From: Ochrobactrum sp. BTU1 | Lineage (GTDB): Bacteria; Pseudomonadota; Alphaproteobacteria; Rhizobiales; Rhizobiaceae | Reading direction: 5' to 3' | Assembly: GCA_018798825.1 (NCBI GenBank) | Contig: CP076356.1 | Span: 744,001 to 808,000, forward strand | Length of the DNA: 64,000 nt | Shown: piece by piece, positions 45,468 to 54,101 of the stretch | How positions within the stretch are numbered: position 1 is the first letter of the stretch | How the letters are laid out: every line of letters begins with the position of its first letter | Notes under the pieces: generated by a model | The model's input: the letters and a program-made list of their open reading frames with translations, nothing else | The model's database searches: none | What the model was told of the DNA's origin: nothing | Made by a program: the position numbers and the translations under genes

Positions 45468-46625
45468 TCAGGACCAGAAACGAGTATCTAACTACGAAAC
45501 TAATACGGCAATCGTTGGTATAAAGACGTCAGACCCATGATAAACCGCGAAATCATAATGGTAAGCGGCTGATTTAGGGCCGAAGCGAGAACTAGAGTCC
45601 GTCTCAATCTCGTTTGGCAAGAATTCGTGTCCTTATTTTCGTACTAAATTGAGGCATCCTAAAACTATAGAGGCTGAAAATATCATTACTGTCAGAACCA
45701 GTGAGGACAAGACTACATCCGCATTGAGAGATGACAGCATCGATGGGCGCCGACAAATGCTGGCTCTCGCGCGAGACGAGCCTAAAAATGGCAGGAATGT
45801 CTCGAGTTTTTTATCGATTATCAAGAGGTCGTCGAACGTGCCGCAACATAGTCTCCACGGTAACAATTGGGCGGTTACTATTGTTAGACGAAAAGATCAT
45901 TAGAAAGCCACGTGAACATCGCTTTCAGTTACGCATAATTGATAATTAATTCTGTCGGTTAGTGGTCTCAATCGACTGCACCGATGGATCGGATTTTGAT
46001 GGAAGACAAAACAACGCTGTATATCGGCCTCGGAATGATTTTGCTGCCGGTGCTAATCGCAATCGCGATCGGCTACGTGTTGCTCAAGCGTTCTTTTCGG
46101 AAGACCGCTCTGGCCATCGTCGTTGTTAGTGCCCTTCTCCTGGTACCTGCTTCGAAATCTCCTAGATATTCTGTAAGCTCTTAATTCAGAGAGGTGGATT
46201 CTAGCTTAACGTGCGTTATGCGGAAAAGCCTGGAATGCGCCGTTCAACTACTTCTCGTGAACGTAAATCAAGCACAGCTTACATGAACGATCCCGCCGTC
46301 GTTGCCCGACAAGAGCAAGCTTCATTAAGACAGCCTTCCGACAGATGGCAAGCCCGTAACATCCGCTAATAATACCAATTAAGCATCGTAGGGAAGCTGA
46401 TACCGATCCCTTGGACCTGCGAACTCTATAGTCGCCCCCACCGAAGCGCTTTTTGCGAAAGAGCTGCCCCATCATATATCGCTACAAAGCGGCCTGAAGT
46501 CGTCAGATCCTTCGATCGCCGCCCGGCATCCTCTTCGATGCTAGGATTTTCGCGATAAGAGAAGCGACGACGTTCGGTTTCTCCGTGGCGCGACCTTGAC
46601 ATCGAATAATTCTTTCTTACATTCC
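45468..46625. other. Long region with no firmly recognised gene
   Basis: About 1.1 kb between the PcaR-type gene and the VapBC operon. Besides the possible small membrane protein at 45984-46184 the frames are short and overlapping, without ribosome-binding sites or family resemblance. It may be decayed sequence. Confidence 0.4.
45984..46184 (+). CDS. Possible small membrane protein
   Basis: A 66-codon frame (61 if the second ATG is used) with two hydrophobic helices, LYIGLGMILLPVLIAIAIGYVLL and LAIVVVSALLLVPA, joined by a basic loop KRSFRK. This looks like a two-pass small membrane protein. No good ribosome-binding site is seen and no family was recognised, so it may be chance. Confidence 0.35.
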   Translation: MDRILMEDKTTLYIGLGMILLPVLIAIAIGYVLLKRSFRKTALAIVVVSALLLVPASKSPRYSVSS

Positions 46626-46644
46626 TCCTTACCTATAGTAAGGA
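46626..46644. promoter_or_regulatory. Probable VapBC autoregulatory operator
   Basis: TCCTTAC-CTATA-GTAAGGA is a perfect 7-bp inverted repeat around 5 bp, ending 9 bp before the antitoxin ATG and overlapping its ribosome-binding site (AAGGAAG). Antitoxins of this class bind such palindromes to repress their own operon. Confidence 0.75.
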
Positions 46645-46653
46645 AGTTGTGTT

Positions 46654-46893
46654 ATGTCGTTCTCAACCGTCACGTCGAAAGGCCAGGTCACAATTCCGAT
46701 CAAGGTACGCCATGACATGGGACTGTCGGTCGGCGACCGCATTGAATTCATTCGCATGGAGGACGGCCACTATGCCGTCGTGCCAGCGTCGGGTTCGGTG
46801 AAATCGTTGAAAGGGATCGTCCCCCAGCCCAACACGCCCGTCAGCCTGGAGGACATGGACGCAGCGATTGCAAGCGAGGCTACTCGCAGGTGA
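46654..46893 (+). CDS. vapB: AbrB/MazE-type antitoxin (VapB)
   Basis: A 79-residue protein with an N-terminal SpoVT/AbrB swapped-hairpin domain (STVTSKGQVTIPIKVRHDMGLSVGDRIEFI) and an acidic/helical tail (PVSLEDMDAAIASEATRR) that should bind the toxin. It is followed by the PIN toxin with a 4-bp overlap (GTGA). A palindromic operator covers its ribosome-binding site. Confidence 0.9.
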   Translation: MSFSTVTSKGQVTIPIKVRHDMGLSVGDRIEFIRMEDGHYAVVPASGSVKSLKGIVPQPNTPVSLEDMDAAIASEATRR

Positions 46894-47288
46894 TAGGTAT
46901 CGATACCAACGTGCTTGTGCGGTATCTGGCGCAGGACGACGAAGCCCAATCGGCTGCAGCGTCACAGATCATCGATGGCCTCACCACTGAACTGCCGGGA
47001 TATATTTCCCAGGTTGTGCTGGTCGAAACCGTTTGGGTGCTTGGGCGCTCTTACAAGATGCCGCGCGCCGCTTTGGTCGAAGTGATCGAAATGCTTCTTC
47101 GCACACGCGAATTGGTCATCGAGGGCGCTGAGGTTGGTTATCTGGCGCTTGCAACCTTTCGCAACAGCAATGCAGATTTTTCTGATGCGCTTATTGCGCA
47201 CGGGGGGCGGCTTGCGGGATGCCGTGAAACGGTGACCTTCGACAGGCGAGCGGTTCACGCTGCGGGAATGCAACTTTTGGAAACGTAA
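46890..47288 (+). CDS. vapC: PIN-domain ribonuclease toxin (VapC)
   Basis: A 132-residue PIN-domain toxin starting at GTG 46890. Acidic metal ligands are visible at D5 (IGIDTNVLVRYL), E46 (VLVETVWVL), D96/D99 (NADFSDALIA) and D118 (TFDRR), so the nuclease site is intact. VapC toxins cleave tRNA or rRNA when freed from VapB. Confidence 0.9.
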   Translation: MIGIDTNVLVRYLAQDDEAQSAAASQIIDGLTTELPGYISQVVLVETVWVLGRSYKMPRAALVEVIEMLLRTRELVIEGAEVGYLALATFRNSNADFSDALIAHGGRLAGCRETVTFDRRAVHAAGMQLLET

Positions 47289-47899
47289 AAAGGGTATCGA
47301 AAAGTTTTTGAACAGTGACTGAACGCGAATAGCGCGCCTATGCGCAGACGGTCATTTCGAATGTTTAGTCATGCCATAGTGCGAACGCGTTGGATCTCGC
47401 GTGACGAAAGGATGCGTTGGTGAGTTTATGATGAGGAGGGCAGGAAATAAGATCGATCTGGCCATCCGCAGACAGAAGCCCCTGCGCCTGCCATGCTGAC
47501 TTGAACCGCCCCGGTATCTTCTCACGTTTCGCCTTAGTCTGTGCGAGACTTCTATCGCATTATTGAACTCGTATGAGCTCGGTGATCTGCATACGGGACA
47601 AGTGTACGGACAAGCTTGATATAGCTGCGCAATCTATCGAACGCACATCTCTCGACTTGCCAAACTGTACCATAAGACGGCGCAGAATCGACCTGTCCAA
47701 CATAAAGACAAGAGGTAGCCATATCGACGGGGTTAGGCCGCTCGTCGAGAGGTATCCTGGTTAAAGCCATCACTACGCAACCCGCCAATAGCGGGTTCCT
47801 AGGCCAAAGACGACTGATCTCCTGTCAATAGCAGCGATAGTCGATCTTCTCGAAGAACTATCTTTGCGCATTGTACTTTTATGACAGGCGATAAAAAAT
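47289..47899. other. Intergenic region with possible gene debris
   Basis: About 610 bp with no supported gene. A minus-strand open stretch at about 47360-47550 reads TKAKREKIPGRFKSAWQAQG followed by LLSADGQIDL, protein-like but without start or known family. Confidence 0.35.
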
Positions 47900-49192
47900 T
47901 TATGTACCAAGTGAATCTTTTATTCGGTTCCAAGCATGCATACGATTTGCGACTTGCGTAGCAATAGGATGGAACGGAATGGTCTGCATGTTTGTCACCG
48001 GTAGCGGCATCTGATCATCCTGATCATGCTCAATCGCCCAACGCCCTATTGCCTGGCCCAAAGACATTGAGAGTGCCACACCACGGCCAGAATAGATACC
48101 GCCGAAGACGAGACCTGGTGCTAATCTGTACAGTCGAGGACTGCGATCGGGAACCACCGCAAAGGTCCCATGCCAGTATTCAGTAATTTTCGGAGTATGG
48201 TCGAACGCCGAAAATGCTTTCTTCAAGAGTTGTGCAACCTTGTGACGACCGCGTTCAGCTTCATTATACCAGAAACTGTGAGTACCGCCACTAACAAGAC
48301 GATTGTCGCAATCGTAATGAAAATAACGCAGGTCGTTGCGCATGTCTGACACAGCCGGGTTACCAGCAAGTATGCGCGAACGAAGCTCATCCGACAAAGG
48401 CTCAGTCGCGGCTTGAAAAACTTTAAACGGGATCAGCGTCTGTTTTAACCCCGGCCAAAGTTTATCAGTGAGCGCATTGGTCGCCAAAGCCACCTTCGAC
48501 GCAAAAACCGTACCGTTGGCTGTCCTCACCCGCCATCCGCTGCCACTTTTCTCAAGGGATAGCGCTTTTGAATTCTCAAATATTCTTACACCTTGATCTT
48601 CAAGCGCTTTTGCCAAACCTATCGTCAAAGCGAAGGGATTGATGTGACCAGAGTTTTTGACAATCCATCCCCCAAGATAAGGGCTACCAACCCTTGACGA
48701 GACCTCGTCGCGGCTCATCCATTGAACGTCCGCACCCAGCACCTTCCACTCGTCGCAAAACTGACGGGCACGCTTTAAAGTCGCCGTATTATGCGCTGGC
48801 TGGATCCATCCATTCTGGACCTGATGCGCATCGATGCCAAATCGTTGCATTAGTCGAAAAGCAACGGCTCCAGACTCTGCAACCATTTCATTAAATCGAC
48901 CACCCATCTTCTTGCCATAAGTAGACTCAAACTCGCTTGGTGAAGCCTTGGAATGATGTGATATGACCAACCCGTTGTTTCGACCTGAAGCCGAAGAACC
49001 TATCTCATTACCTTCCAGCAAAATGACATTCGAGCCGCAATCGCGAGCACCCAAGGCAGCCGCCATGCCGGTAAAACCACCGCCCACAACAAGAAGGTCT
49101 GTGCGATGTTCACCGATCAGTTTTGAAGCTGGGGTTCGGTTAGGCGCCGTCTTACGCCAAAGATGTGGTGTTTTCCAATCTACGTCAAACAT
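47900..49192 (-). CDS. FAD-dependent amine/amino-acid oxidoreductase (DAO family, PuuB-like)
   Basis: About 430 residues from the ATG at 49192 (MFDVDWKTPHLW), with GGAAGA 9 nt upstream. FAD motif LLVVGGGFTGMAAALGARDCG, then EGNEIGSSASGRNNGLV, and a C-terminal GIYSGRGVALSMSLGQAIGRW. Closest in style to gamma-glutamylputrescine oxidase and related flavoproteins oxidising C-N bonds. Its start overlaps the end of the LivF-type gene by 8 bp, so it belongs to the transporter operon and may act on the imported compound. Confidence 0.85.
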   Translation of the reverse strand: MFDVDWKTPHLWRKTAPNRTPASKLIGEHRTDLLVVGGGFTGMAAALGARDCGSNVILLEGNEIGSSASGRNNGLVISHHSKASPSEFESTYGKKMGGRFNEMVAESGAVAFRLMQRFGIDAHQVQNGWIQPAHNTATLKRARQFCDEWKVLGADVQWMSRDEVSSRVGSPYLGGWIVKNSGHINPFALTIGLAKALEDQGVRIFENSKALSLEKSGSGWRVRTANGTVFASKVALATNALTDKLWPGLKQTLIPFKVFQAATEPLSDELRSRILAGNPAVSDMRNDLRYFHYDCDNRLVSGGTHSFWYNEAERGRHKVAQLLKKAFSAFDHTPKITEYWHGTFAVVPDRSPRLYRLAPGLVFGGIYSGRGVALSMSLGQAIGRWAIEHDQDDQMPLPVTNMQTIPFHPIATQVANRMHAWNRIKDSLGT

Positions 49193-49934
49193 GAATATTT
49201 TCTTCCGACGCTCCCCCAAGATAATGATCACTTAAATCGGAATGCTCTATCATTTCTTGCGCTGGTGCATGCAATCGAACACGACCAGTGTTGAGAAGAT
49301 ACGCGTAGTCACCGCACTCAAGTGCCAGTTGGACGTTCTGCTCGACAAGCAGGATGGAAATGCCAGCCTGTGACAGGTCAAGGATAATTCGAAAAATCTG
49401 ATGGATGATTTTTGGTGCAAGACCCAACGATGGCTCATCCAACATTAACAGTTTGGGTTCAGACATTAGTGCACGTCCAATGGCCAACATCTGCTGCTGG
49501 CCACCCGACATCCGGCTTGCCATACCATTGCGTCGTTCTTTGAGGACTGGAAACAGCTCGAAGACTTCTTCACGAAGCGTTTCAAAGCTCTTTCCCACTC
49601 GACCAACATGCGCGGCAATCAGATTTTCTTCCACTGTGAGACGCTGGAAGATTTGGCGGCCTTCCGGGCAATGGGTCAGGCCCATCCGGACAACCTGCTC
49701 AGGCTTGGCGCCTGTGATGTCCTTGCCATCAAACTGGATCGAGCCAGCGGTCGTTTGCGCGACGCCGGAGATCGAATTTAGCAACGTGGTCTTACCCGCG
49801 CCATTTGGCCCAAGAATAACAACGATCTCATGAGGATCAACCTCCAAATTCACGCCTTCAAGAACGCCGACGCGGCCGTAACCCGAGCTTAGTCCGGCGA
49901 TCTTCAGCAGCGGTGCGGATTTCGTCGATGTCAT
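49185..49934 (-). CDS. Branched-chain amino-acid-type ABC transporter ATPase (LivF)
   Basis: About 249 residues from the ATG at 49934 (MTSTKSAPLLKI), which has GGGGA 7 nt upstream; the start lies inside the end of the LivG-type gene. Walker A GPNGAGKTT, signature MSGGQQQ, Walker B LLMLDEPSLGL, and LLVEQNV at the switch, as in LivF. It powers uptake with the LivG-type partner. Confidence 0.9.
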   Translation of the reverse strand: MTSTKSAPLLKIAGLSSGYGRVGVLEGVNLEVDPHEIVVILGPNGAGKTTLLNSISGVAQTTAGSIQFDGKDITGAKPEQVVRMGLTHCPEGRQIFQRLTVEENLIAAHVGRVGKSFETLREEVFELFPVLKERRNGMASRMSGGQQQMLAIGRALMSEPKLLMLDEPSLGLAPKIIHQIFRIILDLSQAGISILLVEQNVQLALECGDYAYLLNTGRVRLHAPAQEMIEHSDLSDHYLGGASEENIHV

Positions 49935-50688
49935 TGTCTGTCCCCAGATAGGCGAGTTGAACGTCGGGATTTGCCTGAACCTGCTCAGGTGTTCCTTCAA
50001 AAAGCAGTTTGCCGTGGTGCATCACCACGATATTATCGCAAACAGTCATAACCAGATCCATATCGTGCTCAACGACGATCATGATCCGATCAGGAGAACG
50101 AAGCGCGGCCAATTGCTGTGTCAGCTCTGCAGTTTCATGATGATTTAAACCGGCTGCGGGTTCATCGAGCAGCAGCACCCGCGGGTTTCGGACTAGAGCT
50201 CGCGCGATTTCCAGCATACGCTGTCGCCCATAAGACAAGCTGCCAGCTTCCAGGTCTGCATAGCCCTGGAGGTTGAACAACTCGAGTGTTTCCATACATA
50301 TCGCTCGCCGCCTAGCAAGTTCTGCGCGACTAAATGGTGGCCAAAGAACCTCTTTCCACGTGTTCTTTACGTCCTCGGGATAAAAACACACCTCCAGATT
50401 TTCGAGCACAGTCATTTGGTCGAATAGCCTAATATTCTGATAGGTGCGCGCGACGCCCGAATTGGCAATCTGATACTTCTTCAGGTTCTCAAGATGCTGC
50501 CCATCAAGAATAATTGAGCCAGAAGAAACCTCGTAAGAACCGGCAGTCATATTGATCAAAGTCGACTTTCCAGCACCATTCGGGCCGATAATGCCGTGGA
50601 TCAAACCAGATGCGAACTGTGTTGTAACATTGTCCGTTGCTACAACTTCGCCGTACTGCTTGCGCAGATTTTTGAAGGCAAGCGTCAT
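49858..50688 (-). CDS. Branched-chain amino-acid-type ABC transporter ATPase (LivG)
   Basis: A 276-residue ATPase with GPNGAGKST, GVARTYQNIRLF, signature LSYGRQRM, Walker B VLLLDEPAAGL and VVEHDMDLVM, all LivG features. The basic C-terminal tail (RTKLGLRPRRRS) is encoded in the overlap with livF. It overlaps the LivM-type gene by 4 bp. Confidence 0.9.
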   Translation of the reverse strand: MTLAFKNLRKQYGEVVATDNVTTQFASGLIHGIIGPNGAGKSTLINMTAGSYEVSSGSIILDGQHLENLKKYQIANSGVARTYQNIRLFDQMTVLENLEVCFYPEDVKNTWKEVLWPPFSRAELARRRAICMETLELFNLQGYADLEAGSLSYGRQRMLEIARALVRNPRVLLLDEPAAGLNHHETAELTQQLAALRSPDRIMIVVEHDMDLVMTVCDNIVVMHHGKLLFEGTPEQVQANPDVQLAYLGTDNDIDEIRTAAEDRRTKLGLRPRRRS

Positions 50689-51680
50689 TTTCCGATTAGC
50701 CTCTTGAATAGCTTATCCGGGCCAAAGCTGCGTGGTACGATACCGGCTGGCCGAATTATGATAAGTGTGACCATCAACAGTCCAAGGAACAAAATTCTCC
50801 ATTCGGCAAACTCGCGTAGAATTTCGGGCAGAATGATCAAGATTGTTGCACCAGCCACAATTCCGAGAATATTTCCAATGCCGCCGATCACAATCATCAA
50901 AACGATGAGTACGGATTCCTGCAACGTAAAACTTTCTGGGCTTACGAACCTTTGTGAAGCGGCAAAAATGACACCTGCAATCGAACCGATCGATGCAGAG
51001 GTTGCAAAGGCCGCAAGCTTGGCATTCGTTGTGTTGATCCCAATTCCACGCGCAGCGTCCTGATCCTCGCGCACCGCAGACCATGCTTTGCCTAGAATGG
51101 ATTGTTCTAAGCGCCAAACAACGATTGCGACAATGAAAACGGTAACCAGAAGCAACCAATAAATTTGAGCTGGCTTACTGACGTCGAGCCCAAAGATTGA
51201 CAACTTATCAAGACGTGCAATTCCCTGCGGCCCACCTGTAAGCCAATCAACATTGTTGACAACAATACGAATGATCTCACCAAAGCCTAAGGTGACAATT
51301 GCAAGGTAGTCCCCACGAAGTTTCAAAACAGGTATGCCCAGAAGTATCCCCATCATCGCGCCCATAAAGACAGCAATAAACAGGATCGCAAAGAAAGGCA
51401 GATGAAGATCAAACTGGGGACTTGCAAGTAGCGCGTAGGTATAAGCGCCAACGGCGTAAAACGCGACGAAGCCTAGATCAAGCAAACCAGCATAGCCGAT
51501 TACTATATTGAGACCAATCCCAAGGAGGATATAGATCAGCAAACCATTAACGACCCGAATATGATAATTCGGCAAAAATGGGGTTATAATGACAAGAGCG
51601 ACAACAACGGCAAGCACCGAAAATGCCGCCAAACGCCCTCTTGGCTTTTCTCTTGTTAATGAAGCAGCATCGATCGACAT
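50685..51680 (-). CDS. Branched-chain amino-acid-type ABC transporter permease (LivM)
   Basis: A 331-residue membrane protein with eight or more hydrophobic helices. LivM features are GLLDLGFVAFYAVGAYTYALL, LRGDYLAIVTLGFGEIIRI and AVREDQDAARGIGIN. It forms the channel with the LivH-type protein encoded directly upstream (one-base overlap). Confidence 0.92.
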   Translation of the reverse strand: MSIDAASLTREKPRGRLAAFSVLAVVVALVIITPFLPNYHIRVVNGLLIYILLGIGLNIVIGYAGLLDLGFVAFYAVGAYTYALLASPQFDLHLPFFAILFIAVFMGAMMGILLGIPVLKLRGDYLAIVTLGFGEIIRIVVNNVDWLTGGPQGIARLDKLSIFGLDVSKPAQIYWLLLVTVFIVAIVVWRLEQSILGKAWSAVREDQDAARGIGINTTNAKLAAFATSASIGSIAGVIFAASQRFVSPESFTLQESVLIVLMIVIGGIGNILGIVAGATILIILPEILREFAEWRILFLGLLMVTLIIIRPAGIVPRSFGPDKLFKRLIGK

Positions 51681-52630
51681 CAGAATTCCCTCTTATAGAC
51701 CATGCTTTCTTCGGACACTGTCTCACCAAGAATACCAGCGGGTTTGACGAGCAGAACTAAGATTAGGATCGCGAATGACAGGACATCACGGTATTCGGTA
51801 CCCAATGTTCCACCCGTAATAATTGGCAGCAGTGCCACGCCTCCAACTTCGATGAATGCGAGAATATAAGCTCCGATCACCGCACCAGGTATTGACCCGA
51901 TTCCGCCCAAAATGGCTGCAGTAAATGCCTTGAGACCAATCACTGCGCCCATCGATGGTGACATGATACCGTAATAGCTAGCGTACAGAATACCACCAGC
52001 AGCCCCTAGAAGCGGTCCAAAGAAGAATACCATAGAGATAGCAAGATCGACGTTTATGCCCAATAGGCGTGCAGTCCCGCGATTTTCAGCAACCGCACGC
52101 ACAATGACGCCTATTCGACTCCGATTAACGACCAAATGCAAGCCGTACATGAGTATGAAAGATGAGATCAAAATACCGATCTGCATCGCTGTGATTGTTG
52201 CACCAAAAATTTCAAAGCGTACTGACGGGAAAAAGCTTGGAAAGCCTATCGGCTGAGGACCAGCCAAGATTTGAATTGCTGTCACAAGCGTCAGCGAGAC
52301 ACCAAGTGACGAAAGCATCGGCGCTAAGCGAGATGAATTACGCAGCGGCTTATACGCCACCTTTTCAATTCCCACGCCTATAAGGCCAACGGTTATAATA
52401 GCCAGAAAGAAGACTACTGTTAAAGCAATCGTACCGGCGTCTCCGATCTGCCCCACTAAAAGCACTAGTCCGAAGAATGCAGCATAGGCTCCCAGCATAA
52501 ACATTTCTGCATGAGAGAAGTTGATCATTCGCAGCACACCGTAGACCATCGTGTAGCCGAGTGCGATGAGGGCATACAGTGAACCGATGGTCAGAGCATT
52601 GACTGTTTGTTGGATAAACGTTCCAAGCAT
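51680..52630 (-). CDS. Branched-chain amino-acid-type ABC transporter permease (LivH)
   Basis: A 316-residue permease with QTVNALTIGSLYALIALGYTMVYGVLRMINF at the start and RAVAENRGTARLLGINVD in the EAA loop, typical of LivH. It lies 129 bp downstream of the binding-protein gene. Confidence 0.92.
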   Translation of the reverse strand: MLGTFIQQTVNALTIGSLYALIALGYTMVYGVLRMINFSHAEMFMLGAYAAFFGLVLLVGQIGDAGTIALTVVFFLAIITVGLIGVGIEKVAYKPLRNSSRLAPMLSSLGVSLTLVTAIQILAGPQPIGFPSFFPSVRFEIFGATITAMQIGILISSFILMYGLHLVVNRSRIGVIVRAVAENRGTARLLGINVDLAISMVFFFGPLLGAAGGILYASYYGIMSPSMGAVIGLKAFTAAILGGIGSIPGAVIGAYILAFIEVGGVALLPIITGGTLGTEYRDVLSFAILILVLLVKPAGILGETVSEESMVYKREF

Positions 52631-52759
52631 GGGAGATCCTGCTCGAAGGGGTCAGCGTTTATTGCTGAACAATGAGAGGGGTGCGCCTGCCAGAAATTGA
52701 AAGCTGGCGCACGATGCGTTTCACTCAACCAACACAGGATTGGCAAGTGAGATTGTATC

Positions 52760-53869
52760 TTAGTTCGACCCTTTGAGCGTAAAGTCCTTACCCTCTACCT
52801 GGTAGATATAGGATGGCGCGACTTTCAGTTCGCCGATATCGTCGAATTCAAGATCACCCACAACTGTTTTCACTTTGACCCCATGAAGAGCAGCATTCAT
52901 CTCTTCGCGGCTAAAGCCCTTCGCAGTCTTAATAACTTCTTCTAGAATCTGCCCCTGAACATAGCCATAGATTGAGTAAGGGCCAGCTTCTTCACCGAAC
53001 TTCGCCTTATACGCCTTAGCGAATTCAGCAATCTCAGGCGAAGCATCCATTGGAGGGACCTGGATAGCCATCACGACACCCTGAACATTGGCTTCGCCGG
53101 CCTGATTGATGAAATCCGGTGTGTAGCCGCCATCTGGAACAATAAGCTGGGACTTCACACCCTGCTCGTGCATCTGTTTGGCAAAAAGGGACAGCTGCGG
53201 CATTACCGCACCAATAAAGATAACGTCAGGATTGCTTGCTTTGATTTTTGCTAGCACTGCTGTGAAATCAACGTCTGCTGGTGCGACACTTAACGTGTCG
53301 ACGATTTCGCCGCCGCCTTTCTTGAAATTTTCAGAAAAGATTTCCGCAACGCCCTGTCCAAAAACCTGTTTGTCGCTGACGACCAAGGCCGTTTTTGCGC
53401 CCAGTTTGTTGAGGGCATACTCGGCTGGAAGGCGTGCATTTGTGAGATCATTGCCGACCGGCCTAACCATGAACTTGTAGTCCATGTGAGTTAAAGCTGG
53501 GTTTGACGCGAATGTCATATTCGGAAGTTCGCAATCTTCATAGATCGGAAGGGTCGACTGAGCGACACCCGAATTGAAGTTTACCAGTGCTATACTGACA
53601 TCATCATTGTCGCAGAATTTTTGCGCCACGAGTGTAGCTTCCCGAGGGTCAGCTTTATCATCTTGCTGATCAATATTTATCTTGGTTCCATTGACGCCAC
53701 CGGCGGCATTGAGCTTCTCGACATAAAGCTTGAAACCATTATGCCAGGTCGATCCAAAATATGCTTGCGGACCGGACAAGGGTGCGGCGATGCCAATGGT
53801 TACTTCCTCAGCTATTGCGGGAGCAGCAATTAAGGTGGCGCCGAGACAGAGTGCCAAAACAGTCTTCAT
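52760..53869 (-). CDS. Branched-chain amino-acid-type ABC substrate-binding protein
   Basis: A 369-residue periplasmic binding protein with signal peptide (LALCLGATLIAAPAIA). Features are VTIGIAAPLSGPQAYFG, NGTKINIDQQDDKADP, LVVSDKQVFGQG and YGYVQGQILEEVI, family 6 (LivJ-like). These proteins bind not only Leu/Ile/Val but also amides, aromatic acids and polyols, so the ligand is open. It is the first gene of the transporter operon. A 12-bp palindrome lies about 75 bp upstream. Confidence 0.92.
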   Translation of the reverse strand: MKTVLALCLGATLIAAPAIAEEVTIGIAAPLSGPQAYFGSTWHNGFKLYVEKLNAAGGVNGTKINIDQQDDKADPREATLVAQKFCDNDDVSIALVNFNSGVAQSTLPIYEDCELPNMTFASNPALTHMDYKFMVRPVGNDLTNARLPAEYALNKLGAKTALVVSDKQVFGQGVAEIFSENFKKGGGEIVDTLSVAPADVDFTAVLAKIKASNPDVIFIGAVMPQLSLFAKQMHEQGVKSQLIVPDGGYTPDFINQAGEANVQGVVMAIQVPPMDASPEIAEFAKAYKAKFGEEAGPYSIYGYVQGQILEEVIKTAKGFSREEMNAALHGVKVKTVVGDLEFDDIGELKVAPSYIYQVEGKDFTLKGSN

Positions 53870-53942
53870 TTTTTATTCCCCTAGATGTTTTTTGAAAATC
53901 TTGAAACCGTAAGGAAGCAGAGAATTTATGAAACGTCAAGAA

Positions 53943-53954
53943 AGTGTCGACACT
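53943..53954. promoter_or_regulatory. Palindromic operator upstream of the transporter operon
   Basis: AGTGTCGACACT is a perfect 12-bp palindrome located between the binding-protein gene and the flavoprotein gene, about 75 bp before the former's start. The same core stands at 60580-60595 and, with one change, at 55776-55790. Confidence 0.7.
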
Positions 53955-54101
53955 ATTGCGTTCATTTTTTTACACACTCTCTGCAGCTTCTTGGGCGCGC
54001 GAAGTTAGCCAGAAACACGACCACTTCCCGCGCTGTTGCTGAAAACAAATCTCGTTGAGTGCTAGGACATTTTTTAATCCTGTCCTTAAAATCCAAACGC
54101 T

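Noticed and set aside
45649..45903. Overlapping small frames of 70-84 codons
   Set aside because: Several frames overlap on both strands, none with a ribosome-binding site or known motif.
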